A stretch of DNA of 64,000 nt, from positions 1 through 64,000 of the forward strand of contig JAKAKR010000016.1 of assembly GCA_021813435.1 (NCBI GenBank), read 5' to 3'. This DNA is from Nanobdellota archaeon. Lineage in GTDB: Archaea > Nanobdellota > Nanobdellia > Woesearchaeales > UBA9642. The translations under genes and the position numbers were made by a program. This document shows positions 41,991 to 50,487 of the stretch, piece after piece. Numbering within the stretch: position 1 is the first letter of the stretch; each line of letters begins with the position of its first letter. Under the pieces are notes generated by a model. It was not told the origin of the DNA, did no database searches, and was given only the letters and a program-made list of their open reading frames with translations.

Positions 41991-42024
41991 AATGGTTACC
42001 ATTAGGACAACCTTTATAAAACAT
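41991..42024 (+). promoter_or_regulatory. suf operon promoter with AATGGT-T-ACCATT operator
   Basis: AATGGTTACCATT (41991-42003) is a palindrome immediately upstream of the TATA element CCTTTATAAAAC (42011-42022). The core equals that before the cysteine-containing HTH regulator at 31998-32016. Placed next to the TATA box, a bound protein would block or help TBP/TFB loading. Confidence 0.75.
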
Positions 42025-42052
42025 TCCTGCTTCCAAAGACAAGATACCGAGG

Positions 42053-43450
42053 ATGAACCTCATGGAAATCTCGCGTGAATTATTCGACCATTCGGACAGT
42101 ATCAGCGCAAAGTTCAAGATACCGCAAGGACTCAGCGAAGAAGTCATCAGAAAAATTTCTGCATACAAAAAAGAGCCGGAATGGATGCTCCAGAAACGGC
42201 TTGAGGCACTTAAGATTTTTGCCGCTAAAGAGATGCCGAACTGGGGTCCCTCGCTCAAGGATCTTGACCTGAACAGCATTTCCTATTTTCACATCCCTGA
42301 CGCAGCGCATAATGCAAACGCGTGGGAGAAAGTCCCTGAAGAGATCAAGAACACATTCGAGCGGCTTGGAATCCCTGAAGCAGAACGGACAGCCCTTGCA
42401 GGCGCTGGCGCGCAGTACGACAGCCAGGTCGTCTATCACAACTTGCAGGAAGAGATCAAAAAACAAGGCGTCATATTCGAAGACATGGATGTTGCAGTCC
42501 AAGAGCATCCTGATCTCATCAAAGAATATTTCATGACGAAATGCGTCAAGCCTGACCTGCATAAATTTGCAGCACTCCACAGCGCAGTATGGAGCGGCGG
42601 GACATTCATCTATGTCCCCAAAGGCGTCCATGTCGAAAAGCCGCTTCAGGCATATTTTCGCATGAATGCGCAGAGCCTTGGACAATTCGAGCATACCTTA
42701 ATCATCATCGATGAGGATGCATCATGCCATTACATTGAGGGATGCTCAGCCCCAAGATATTCGACCAATTCGCTGCACGCAGGATGCGTCGAGATCATTG
42801 TCCACAAGAATGCGCGGATGCGATACAGTTCGATTGAGAACTGGTCAAAAAATACATATAACCTCAACACCAAACGCGCAATAGTCGAGGAGAACGGGAT
42901 CATGGAATGGGTCTCTGGAAACCTTGGATCCGGAGTCACCATGCTCTATCCTGCAAGTGCGCTTCTCGGCAGGGGCGCAAAAGCAGACCATATCGGCATT
43001 GCCTTTGCAGGACCCGGACAGAACCAGGATACTGGTTCAAAGGTCTATCATCTTGCACCGCACACCACAAGCACTGTCAAGAGCAAGAGCATCAGTCGCG
43101 GCGGCGGCATCAGCAGTTATCGCGGCCTTGTCAAGATCAAGGAGGGCGCAAAGAACAGCAAGTGTTCAGTCAATTGCGACGCGCTCATGTTCGACAATGA
43201 AAGCGAATCAAATACCTACCCCACAATCGATGTCCAGGAAAAAGATGTTGACATGGTCCATGAAGCAAAGGTCGGAAAAATCAGTGAGGCGCAACTCTTC
43301 TATCTCATGAGCCGCGGGCTTTCTGAGGAAGAGGCACTGCAGATGATTGTGAATGGATTCATTGAGCCGATTGTAAAGGAATTGCCGCTCGAATATGCAG
43401 TCGAGATGAACCGGCTGATACAGCTGGAAATGGAAAAAAGCTTAGGATAA
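42053..43450 (+). CDS. sufB: Fe-S cluster assembly protein SufB
   Basis: Scaffold subunit of the SUF system, 465 residues (462 if it starts at the ATG at 42062, which is better spaced from GAGG). The beta-helix core contains 'VHKNARMRYSSIENWSKNTYNLNTKR' (cited by its first ten residues), 'DTGSKVYHLAP' and 'CSVNCDALMFDNES'. The C-terminal helical region 'EEALQMIVNGFIEPI' contacts SufC. First gene of an operon with sufD, sufS, a U-type scaffold, a hydrolase, sufC and an oxidoreductase. Confidence 0.96.
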   Translation: MNLMEISRELFDHSDSISAKFKIPQGLSEEVIRKISAYKKEPEWMLQKRLEALKIFAAKEMPNWGPSLKDLDLNSISYFHIPDAAHNANAWEKVPEEIKNTFERLGIPEAERTALAGAGAQYDSQVVYHNLQEEIKKQGVIFEDMDVAVQEHPDLIKEYFMTKCVKPDLHKFAALHSAVWSGGTFIYVPKGVHVEKPLQAYFRMNAQSLGQFEHTLIIIDEDASCHYIEGCSAPRYSTNSLHAGCVEIIVHKNARMRYSSIENWSKNTYNLNTKRAIVEENGIMEWVSGNLGSGVTMLYPASALLGRGAKADHIGIAFAGPGQNQDTGSKVYHLAPHTTSTVKSKSISRGGGISSYRGLVKIKEGAKNSKCSVNCDALMFDNESESNTYPTIDVQEKDVDMVHEAKVGKISEAQLFYLMSRGLSEEEALQMIVNGFIEPIVKELPLEYAVEMNRLIQLEMEKSLG

Positions 43451-43458
43451 TAAGACGC

Positions 43459-43572
43459 GTGTTAGCGCCGCTCGCATGAGAATGTAAAAGTGAAGGAAAT
43501 TCTTGCCACTTGCAATCCTGCAAGAATTTCTCGACGTACACAGTGAAGATGCTCGCACATTGGCGCTAACAC
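43459..43572 (+). ncRNA. Structured element B (related to element A), between sufB and sufD
   Basis: The outer stem is GTGTTAGCGCC (43459-43469) with GGCGCTAACAC (43562-43572), 11 pairs. The inner stem is AAATTCTTGC (43497-43506) with GCAAGAATTT (43520-43529), 10 pairs, and its loop is CACTTGCAATCCT. GCTCGCAT follows the 5' stem, and GAAGATGCTCGCACAT precedes the 3' stem. Length, order and unpaired motifs match element A, while both stems differ in sequence and still pair. Here it is in the sense direction within the suf message. Confidence 0.65.
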
Positions 43573-43585
43573 AAAGAATACTACA

Positions 43586-44254
43586 ATGGAGAAAGCCGAA
43601 ATCATCGGGGGCGAAATCGCCATTACTGAAAACACAGTCCATTATATTGAGGACACTGCAGCAGATATCACGTTCACTATCGGGGCGCATGCAACACTGA
43701 CGCTTGTGGTATTCTCGCGTAATGCAGGAAAGAGCAGCATCAGGTGCATCCTTCAGGGCGAAGGATCGCGCGTTGAATTGCATAATATCTATCTTATCAA
43801 TGGAACAGGAAGCGCTGAGGGCACTCGCCCGGCATATGAACTGGACATGCAGGCAGTGCATGCAAACCGCAACACGTATTCGCGACTCACGGCAAACGGG
43901 ATTGTAATCAATGGCAGATCACTCATCAAAGGACTCATCAAAATCAATGAGAATGCAGAGGATTCAGACGGTTATGAGAAGTCAAATGCGCTCATCATCA
44001 AAGATGGAACTGCAGTGTCTGTCCCTAATCTTAAGATTCATAACAATAATGTGAAGTGCAGCCACGGCTCAACAGTCACCCGGCTTGATGAGGAAAAACT
44101 TTTTTACCTGCAAAGCAGGGGACTTTCGCGAAAGGACGCATCAACAATTGCAATCAAGGGATTTTACGCGCAGGCATTGAATGCGGTCAGTGATGAAAAG
44201 ATCCGTACGGCCATTGCAGGAATCATCGACAAGGAGATAGAGGTGCTTACATGA
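43586..44254 (+). CDS. sufD: SufD-like Fe-S assembly protein, short form
   Basis: 222 residues, about half the size of bacterial SufD. It keeps only the SufB/SufD beta-helix and C-terminal helices: 'HATLTLVVFSRNAG', 'SLIKGLIKINENAEDSDGY', 'HNNNVKCSHGSTVTRLDEEKLFYLQSRGLSRK' (given here in part). It pairs with SufB in the SufBC2D complex. Its stop overlaps the sufS start (ATGA). Short SufD proteins are known in archaea from family experience. Confidence 0.88.
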   Translation: MEKAEIIGGEIAITENTVHYIEDTAADITFTIGAHATLTLVVFSRNAGKSSIRCILQGEGSRVELHNIYLINGTGSAEGTRPAYELDMQAVHANRNTYSRLTANGIVINGRSLIKGLIKINENAEDSDGYEKSNALIIKDGTAVSVPNLKIHNNNVKCSHGSTVTRLDEEKLFYLQSRGLSRKDASTIAIKGFYAQALNAVSDEKIRTAIAGIIDKEIEVLT

Positions 44255-45477
44255 GAAAGGATTTTCCATTATTCAAATATCGCAAGACATTGCATTATCT
44301 TGATAATGCTGCAACGACCCAGAAACCGAAAGTGGTTATCGATACCATCAGCGGGCACTTGTCAAAGGATAATGCGAATACGCACCGGGGCATCTATGAT
44401 CTTTCTGAACAAGTGACTGCGCGGGTTGCAGCGTCACGAAAAACCATTGCAGGATTCGTGAATGCAGATCCATTGGAAATCATCTTTGTGCGCAATACCA
44501 CTGAAGGCATGAATCAGCTTGCAAATTCATTGGGCAAGAATTTTGCGCAAGGATCAGGCAATGCAGGAAATATTGTCGTGACTGAGATCGAGCATCATAG
44601 CAATTTTGTTCCCTGGCAGGAACTTGCGCGCAGCAAGGGAATGGAATTTCGTGTTGCGCGGCTCGATAAGGAATCGCTGCTCTTAGAATCCATTGCAGGG
44701 CTTGTCGATGATAAGACGAGGATCGTCTCATTTACTGCAATATCCAATGTCACCGGCGCAATGCTTGATGTAAAAAAGATCGTGGGAGACATCCGTGCAA
44801 AGAATCCAAATACTATTATCATTGTTGATGCCGCCCAGGCAATTGCCCATGAAAAAGTTGATGTCAAGGACTGGGATGTTGACTTCCTCTGTTTTTCCAT
44901 GCATAAAATCTATGGCCCGCTTATCGGCGTAGTGTACGGGAAAAAATCCTTGCTGGAAAGGATCCATCCCTTCTTTTATGGCGGCAACATGATCAGCACT
45001 GTGACGATTGAGAAGAGCACGTGGGCTGATCTTCCAGAAAAGTTCGAGGCAGGAACAATCAATGGACCGGCAATCATCGCATCAGCAGAAGCAGTCAAAT
45101 ATCTTGAGGGTATCGGCTTTGCAAAGACCATGGCTGTCGAGGAGCGATTACGCGCGTATACCATAAAACAATTGCGCGCAATCCCGCAAGTAAAAATTCT
45201 CGGGCATTCAAAAGTCAAGGATCCTGTTCATCAGATAACAGGCTATGGTCCGGTGATCAGTTTCACTGTTGATGGCGTGCATCCTCATGATCTTGCAACT
45301 ATCTGCAACAAGCATCAGGTCTGCATTCGTGCAGGACATCACTGCTGCCAGCCATTCATGCACGCACTCGGTATTGCCGCAACCGCTCGCGCAAGCCTTG
45401 CATTCTATAATAAGAAGCAGGATAGTGATGCGCTCATCACTGCCATAAAAGATGCCATAAAGACCATTACCCGATAA
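44251..45477 (+). CDS. sufS: Cysteine desulfurase SufS
   Basis: PLP enzyme that takes sulfur from cysteine for cluster assembly. 408 residues. The PLP Lys is in 'FSMHKIYGP' (about 217), and the catalytic Cys is in 'AGHHCCQPFM' near 372, the type II position. N-terminal 'YLDNAATTQKP' and 'NTHRGIYDLSE' are class V aminotransferase signatures. Coupled to sufD by an ATGA overlap. Confidence 0.96.
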   Translation: MRKDFPLFKYRKTLHYLDNAATTQKPKVVIDTISGHLSKDNANTHRGIYDLSEQVTARVAASRKTIAGFVNADPLEIIFVRNTTEGMNQLANSLGKNFAQGSGNAGNIVVTEIEHHSNFVPWQELARSKGMEFRVARLDKESLLLESIAGLVDDKTRIVSFTAISNVTGAMLDVKKIVGDIRAKNPNTIIIVDAAQAIAHEKVDVKDWDVDFLCFSMHKIYGPLIGVVYGKKSLLERIHPFFYGGNMISTVTIEKSTWADLPEKFEAGTINGPAIIASAEAVKYLEGIGFAKTMAVEERLRAYTIKQLRAIPQVKILGHSKVKDPVHQITGYGPVISFTVDGVHPHDLATICNKHQVCIRAGHHCCQPFMHALGIAATARASLAFYNKKQDSDALITAIKDAIKTITR

Positions 45478-45516
45478 AACCAGATAAAAAAAATAAAATA
45501 TGAACGACGTTAACAT

Positions 45517-45936
45517 ATGATACTAAAAATGGAACCTGACGCCATAAACAATATTGATGCAATGTATCGCGAAGAGCTCTTAGAGTATTATCACAATCCT
45601 GCAAATAAGGGAACTATCGCAAATGCAGATATACAATTTAGCGACAAGAATCCGCTCTGCGGTGACAGCGTCGATATTTACGTGAAGCTTGAGGTCAAGG
45701 ATCGCATCATCACACAGATGCGGTTCGTGGGTACAGGCTGCGTTATCAGCATGGCATCTGCCGCAATCGTCAGCGAATACGCTGAGGGAAAATCCATTGA
45801 TGAGATGCAGCGCATGACCCGTGAAGATATGCTGGGGCTCTTAGGACTGCAACTGACTCCGAGCAGGGTGAAATGCGCCATGCTTGCACTCACTGCATTA
45901 AAGAAGGGAATAGTCGATTATGAGAGTAAAAAATGA
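45517..45936 (+). CDS. sufU: SufU/IscU-type Fe-S scaffold or sulfur-transfer protein
   Basis: 139 residues. The three conserved cysteines are in 'NPLCGDSVD', 'GTGCVISMASAAIVSEY' and 'VKCAMLAL'. The N-terminal 'YREELLEYYHNPANKG' is typical. It accepts sulfur from SufS. Start choice is open: ATG at 45517 or 45529. The stop overlaps the following hydrolase start. Confidence 0.92.
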   Translation: MILKMEPDAINNIDAMYREELLEYYHNPANKGTIANADIQFSDKNPLCGDSVDIYVKLEVKDRIITQMRFVGTGCVISMASAAIVSEYAEGKSIDEMQRMTREDMLGLLGLQLTPSRVKCAMLALTALKKGIVDYESKK

Positions 45937-46685
45937 AAATAAATTTTAAAAATAATAGGAATGAAAAAATCGTCGGGATATTATCTGTCCCTGATAAGAA
46001 ATCACCTGAGATTACGATAATCATTCATGGATTCTCTTCAAATAAGGATGGTGGAAGCAGGTTTACTGCAGGAATACTCGCAAAACACAGGCTGAATAGT
46101 ATTGCTATTGATCTTGATAATTGCGGGGAATCAGAGCCAAAATTTGAGGATATGACGATAACAACATATGTCGATACAATAATGAGCACGATACAGTATT
46201 GCAAAAGTCAGGGATTTACGAAAATCAATCTTATCGGCACAAGCGCTGGCGGATTATCTGCGATGGTAACTGCATTGAAATATCCTAAAATCAATTCACT
46301 GATACTCAGATCCGCAAGTCCGTCAGATGCAGAATGGTTCAGGAATTATCTTGGCAGCAAAGGAGTAGATGAATGGAAGAGAAAAGGTTATTTCACATAC
46401 ACACTAAAGAACGGCAGGACAAAGAGAATAAAATATTCGCTGTATAGCGATGCGTTAAAATATGATATGTATAAAAGAGCAAGAAACATCAAAGCACCAA
46501 CGTTAATGATTCATGGAAGTGCAGATACTATTGTACCGCTGAGATCTGTGGTTAGACTTGCAAAGCATTTCCAAAAAGCAAAGCTCGTCATCATTAAGGG
46601 CGCAGATCATGGTTTAGGTGTGGATGGGGATTATACTGAATCGCAAAAAAATATTGTTGAATGGCTAAAGAAGGAGAGAAAATGA
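45933..46685 (+). CDS. Alpha/beta hydrolase within the suf operon
   Basis: 250 residues with the hydrolase triad: nucleophile elbow Gly-Thr-Ser-Ala-Gly near residue 100, acid in 'GSADTIVP' near 195 and His in 'GADHGLG' near 225. An oxyanion region 'IIIHGFSSNKDGG' is near the N-terminus. The substrate is unknown, and no known link to Fe-S assembly exists. It is coupled on both sides, overlapping the sufU stop and the sufC start by four bases each. Confidence 0.85.
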   Translation: MKINFKNNRNEKIVGILSVPDKKSPEITIIIHGFSSNKDGGSRFTAGILAKHRLNSIAIDLDNCGESEPKFEDMTITTYVDTIMSTIQYCKSQGFTKINLIGTSAGGLSAMVTALKYPKINSLILRSASPSDAEWFRNYLGSKGVDEWKRKGYFTYTLKNGRTKRIKYSLYSDALKYDMYKRARNIKAPTLMIHGSADTIVPLRSVVRLAKHFQKAKLVIIKGADHGLGVDGDYTESQKNIVEWLKKERK

Positions 46686-47428
46686 GAGAGATATTAGCAT
46701 TAAAGGATTTCAAGGTTGCAATTGAAGGAAAAGAAGTTGTCAAGGGATTGGACCTTGAAGTAGGCGAGGGAGAGATCATTGCAATCATGGGGCCTAATGG
46801 TTCTGGAAAGAGCAGTCTGGCAAATGGTATCATGGGGCATCCACTGTATACGACAAGCGGCAGCGTCACAGTCGACGGTGTTGAGATGCTTGGGCTTTCT
46901 GCAGATAAAAGATCAAAGCAGGGACTCTTCATGTCATTCCAGTACCCGATGGAGATAGCAGGAGTGAGTGTCGCAAATTTCCTGCGCACTGCAATGAACA
47001 GTCACCGGGAAAAAGACCAGAAAATACGGATTCTTGAATTCAACAAGCTATTGCATGAAAATATGGAACTACTGCATATCCCTAAAGAATTTTCCTTACG
47101 ATACCTCAACGAGGGATTCTCCGGCGGCGAGAAAAAGAAGATGGAAATACTCCAGATGGCAATGCTCAAGCCCAAAGTTGCAATACTTGACGAGACTGAT
47201 TCAGGCCTTGACATTGACTCATTACAGAAGGTCTGCGAGAGCATCAATATCCTCAAGGAAAAGAATCCTGCATTGACACTCATCATCATCACGCATTACC
47301 AGCGCATGTTAAATTACATCAAACCAGACAAGGTCTATGTGATGATGGATGGATCGATTGTTGCCCAAGGCGATGCGTCACTTGTCCATCAATTGGAAGA
47401 GAAAGGATACAAGTCATTTCGGGAATAA
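46682..47428 (+). CDS. sufC: Fe-S cluster assembly ATPase SufC
   Basis: ABC-type ATPase that drives the SufBCD scaffold. 248 residues from the ATG at 46682, which overlaps the hydrolase stop (ATGA) with GGAG upstream; an in-frame ATG at 46661 is less likely. Walker A GPNGSGKSS, signature 'GFSGGEKKK' and Walker B 'VAILDETDSGLDID' are all SufC-like. Unusually it is separated from sufB by four genes. Confidence 0.95.
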   Translation: MREILALKDFKVAIEGKEVVKGLDLEVGEGEIIAIMGPNGSGKSSLANGIMGHPLYTTSGSVTVDGVEMLGLSADKRSKQGLFMSFQYPMEIAGVSVANFLRTAMNSHREKDQKIRILEFNKLLHENMELLHIPKEFSLRYLNEGFSGGEKKKMEILQMAMLKPKVAILDETDSGLDIDSLQKVCESINILKEKNPALTLIIITHYQRMLNYIKPDKVYVMMDGSIVAQGDASLVHQLEEKGYKSFRE

Positions 47429-47449
47429 TGCGCTGCGGGGCTGCAATCG

Positions 47450-48145
47450 ATGGTTGAAACATTCAATTCAAAAGTTCTGGAAAAAAAACAATTGACTGAT
47501 ACTGTCATCTGCATCACGCTTGATGCCCCAAAATATTTCACATTCATTCCCGGACAATTCGTACAATTGACCATCACGAATCCAGAGAGCGGGAATGACA
47601 AGAATTATGCGTATTCAATCCTGAACAACCCAAAAGAGAAAGGCAGGATCGATCTTTGCATCAAATTAATCCCTGATGGTATTGCCTCCCGCGTCTTCAA
47701 GAATATGCACCTTGGCGATATATTCAGTGTACGCGGGCCTTTCGGGAGGATGCGATTCAATGAAAGAGCGCATGAACATTATTTTCTCTGTACAGGCACC
47801 GGCATTGCGCCGCTCTATAGCATCATTACTGAATATATTGATCGCAGTGATCATTCGTTCAAGCTTTTTTTTGGTGCAAAAACCAAAGATGACCTACTCT
47901 TTTATGATGAATTCTCTGCGCTTGCAGAAACACATGACAATTTCGAGTATATCCCTATCTTGAGCCGTGAGGAATGGGATAAGACCGGACATATCCAGGA
48001 TCATCTTGCAAGCCATATCGGAACAGATCTTGCAGAAAAGACATTCTATATTTGTGGGCGACAGGAATTTGTCTCTGAGACTGTAGCGTTATTGCAGAAG
48101 AAGGGTGTTGCCAACGAGTGCATTGTCAAAGAGAGTTATGGGTAA
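47450..48145 (+). CDS. Ferredoxin-NADP reductase-like flavoprotein
   Basis: 231 residues. The FAD site is 'NYAYSILNNP' (variant of the Arg-x-Tyr-Ser motif), followed by 'GPFGRMRF', and the nucleotide site is 'LCTGTGIAPLYSII'. The C-terminus 'TFYICGRQEFVSETV' fits FNR/oxygenase-reductase proteins. It could supply electrons for cluster assembly or ferredoxin reduction. Twenty-one bases after sufC in the same orientation, so likely in the operon. Confidence 0.85.
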   Translation: MVETFNSKVLEKKQLTDTVICITLDAPKYFTFIPGQFVQLTITNPESGNDKNYAYSILNNPKEKGRIDLCIKLIPDGIASRVFKNMHLGDIFSVRGPFGRMRFNERAHEHYFLCTGTGIAPLYSIITEYIDRSDHSFKLFFGAKTKDDLLFYDEFSALAETHDNFEYIPILSREEWDKTGHIQDHLASHIGTDLAEKTFYICGRQEFVSETVALLQKKGVANECIVKESYG

Positions 48146-48182
48146 TCGAAAACTATTTAAGAGGGGATAAACAGTTCACAGC

Positions 48183-49205
48183 ATGGGACTCACTGCGGCA
48201 GAAAAAAAGATTCTCAATGCGATCAGGGTTGCTTCTGAAAATGATCCGCGCAACCCGGAATTTCCTCCTGAAAATCCTAAATTTCCTGCAACACCAACAT
48301 ATAAGATCAAGGTTCCTGGATTCTCCAATGTCTGGCTCAAGGATGAAAGTCACAATCCGACCGGAACACATAAGGATAGGATGGCCTGGGAGATCATCGT
48401 TACGTACCGTGATTTTCTTCTGGCAAAAAAGAATGGACAGATGAAGGGATCGCTCCCGCACATGTCCATCATCTCTTCAGGATCAGCTGCGACTGCAATA
48501 CAGAAGCGATTGCGGGAATACCATCTCCCTGCATTGAAAGTGCTTATCGATGTCAATACGAATCCCAAAATCATCCAGTCACTCAAAAAGATCGGATGCG
48601 AAATTTATGAGACTGACCTTGGCAAAAAACCGCTGCACTGGAAGGAAATCCTTGAATTAACCCATAATCCTGAAGGGTTTGACATCACTTCTGCAGAGGC
48701 GCTGGACCCGACCACGCGATTCTACGACTGGCTTAGCTATGAGGTCATTAATAATAATCCGGATTACTGTTTCATCCCATTCGGTACTGGCAATCTGTAT
48801 GAGAATGTATTGAACATCACCAAAAAGGAGATCTCAACAAAAAATCATGATCCACGATTCAAAGGCAATACAAAGATTTTAAGGCAGTGCAATTTCATGG
48901 GCGTCACGACAAATAATCCGCGTTCAAAAGCAGAAAAATTATACTCGTCGCATCTGCCGTTTGTCCATTATGATGAGCAATGGATCAGGATGTATCGTTA
49001 TGCCGGATTCTGCGGCCCGACATCAAATGTATATTTGCTCAAGGAGCAATTTCTCGACGAGGCAATGCAGATCGCAGCGTCCCAGAATATCAGTTGCGAG
49101 CCTTCAGGTATCGCCGGACTTGCATTACTATTGCAGATGAAAAACAAGATTCCGAAGGATAAGAAAATAGTGATTGTGAGTACAGGGAAGACCAAGTATG
49201 ACTAA
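48183..49205 (+). CDS. PLP-dependent fold-type II enzyme (threonine synthase-like)
   Basis: 340 residues. The PLP Lys is in 'NPTGTHKDRMAW' near residue 62, with the phosphate loop 'FGTGN' near 200 and a changed Asn loop 'SSGSAAT' near 98. The family includes threonine synthase, cysteate synthase and cysteine synthase. The substrate cannot be assigned, though the location next to the suf operon and the lack of other threonine genes are noted. It has its own TATA element (CTATTTAAG) 25-30 bases before the ATG. Confidence 0.75.
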   Translation: MGLTAAEKKILNAIRVASENDPRNPEFPPENPKFPATPTYKIKVPGFSNVWLKDESHNPTGTHKDRMAWEIIVTYRDFLLAKKNGQMKGSLPHMSIISSGSAATAIQKRLREYHLPALKVLIDVNTNPKIIQSLKKIGCEIYETDLGKKPLHWKEILELTHNPEGFDITSAEALDPTTRFYDWLSYEVINNNPDYCFIPFGTGNLYENVLNITKKEISTKNHDPRFKGNTKILRQCNFMGVTTNNPRSKAEKLYSSHLPFVHYDEQWIRMYRYAGFCGPTSNVYLLKEQFLDEAMQIAASQNISCEPSGIAGLALLLQMKNKIPKDKKIVIVSTGKTKYD

Positions 49206-49214
49206 GTCGCGTTG

Positions 49215-50387
49215 CTATTGTTTCTTCTTGCTCACATTTGTTCCGACAGCGTGTGTCGGGTGATGCTTGTCCTTGCGATAGATGTCGATAATGTGCTTCT
49301 TATAGGTTTCGAATGTCCCTTTTTTTATGGACTGCCGTACCTCTTCCATGAATCGTTGCATGAATCGCAGGTTATGGATTGTCGCGTAGCGCTTTCCTGC
49401 AGGCTCGTTTAATTTGAGGAGGTGACGGACATAGCTTGCAGAGAATGTCCTGCAGGTAAAACAGTCGCACCCCTTCTCTATGGGCCCTTTTTCTTTTGCG
49501 TATATTCCCTTGATGATGTCGATCTTTCCCTGGAAAGTAAACATTGTCCCGTGGCGTGCCGCCTGCGTGGGATAGACTGAATCAAAAGTGTCGAGGCCGA
49601 GGCTCACTGCTTCAACAATATCATCCGGACTTCCCACACCAAGGAGATGTTTTGGTTTTTTCGGATCGAGATGCGGTAGTGATGCGTTGATTGCAAGAAA
49701 CATCTCTGCGCGGGTTTCGCCGATTGCAACACCGCCGATGGCGTTGCCGTCAAAATCCATCTCACGCACCCACTGCGCAGATTTCTCGCGCAGATCCTTT
49801 TCATACCCGCCCTGGACTATCCCGTAGAGGAATTGGTCTTTTTTGGTGTGGTATTTTTTTGAGAGCGCGCCCCAGCGCATGGCATTTTCAAGCGATTTTT
49901 CGTATTGCGCGCGTGTCGCATTGTATGGTGCAACATCATCGAGCGCCATGACGCAGTCTGCATCAAGTTTCTGCTCTATCTCCATGATTTTTTCCGGTGT
50001 CAGAAGGAATCGTTTGCCGTCAAACGGGCTCTTGAAATGGATCCCTTTCTTTGAGGTTGTCTCAAGAAAGCTCTCGCGCAGCATCTGGAATGCCCCGCAG
50101 TCAAGAAATATCGGCTTATGATAGTTCATGAAATGATGGACCCCATCAAACGCTTCGATAACATCAAGCCCGGGACGGATGGAAAGTATCAAGGCATTGG
50201 CGATGAGCCCGTCAGTTGTTTCTGCATAATCATCTGGTCCAATGCATTTTCCAACGCCTTTTGTCGCAACTGCCATGAAATAAGGGGTCTCTGCAGTGCC
50301 ATGCTTTGTTCTGAGCAGGCCGATGCGCGCGGCAGAGTGCGTATCCTGATGCGTGATCGTAAATGCGATGTGCGCTGATTTTGGCAT
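49215..50387 (-). CDS. tgt: tRNA-guanine transglycosylase, short bacterial-like form
   Basis: 390 residues. 'LDCGAFQML' holds the first active Asp, 'GIVQGG' and 'GGVAIGE' form the base pocket, and 'FDSVYPTQAARHG' contains the nucleophile Asp. Zinc ligands are 'CDCFTC' plus a later His in 'IHNLRF'. The size and the 'SASYVRHLLKLNE' segment resemble bacterial/eukaryotic queuine-type enzymes rather than archaeal ArcTGT, which has extra C-terminal domains. So the target could be position 34 rather than 15; that is inference. TTTTTAAAC lies about 25 bases upstream of the start. Confidence 0.88.
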   Translation of the reverse strand: MPKSAHIAFTITHQDTHSAARIGLLRTKHGTAETPYFMAVATKGVGKCIGPDDYAETTDGLIANALILSIRPGLDVIEAFDGVHHFMNYHKPIFLDCGAFQMLRESFLETTSKKGIHFKSPFDGKRFLLTPEKIMEIEQKLDADCVMALDDVAPYNATRAQYEKSLENAMRWGALSKKYHTKKDQFLYGIVQGGYEKDLREKSAQWVREMDFDGNAIGGVAIGETRAEMFLAINASLPHLDPKKPKHLLGVGSPDDIVEAVSLGLDTFDSVYPTQAARHGTMFTFQGKIDIIKGIYAKEKGPIEKGCDCFTCRTFSASYVRHLLKLNEPAGKRYATIHNLRFMQRFMEEVRQSIKKGTFETYKKHIIDIYRKDKHHPTHAVGTNVSKKKQ

Positions 50388-50487
50388 GAAAGATGGAGGG
50401 ACAGATTGTTTAAAAAGTTGAGGATTTTAATTCGATGTAATCCTAAAATAACAATCATTAAAAATAACCACACTGATGAGTATAGTA

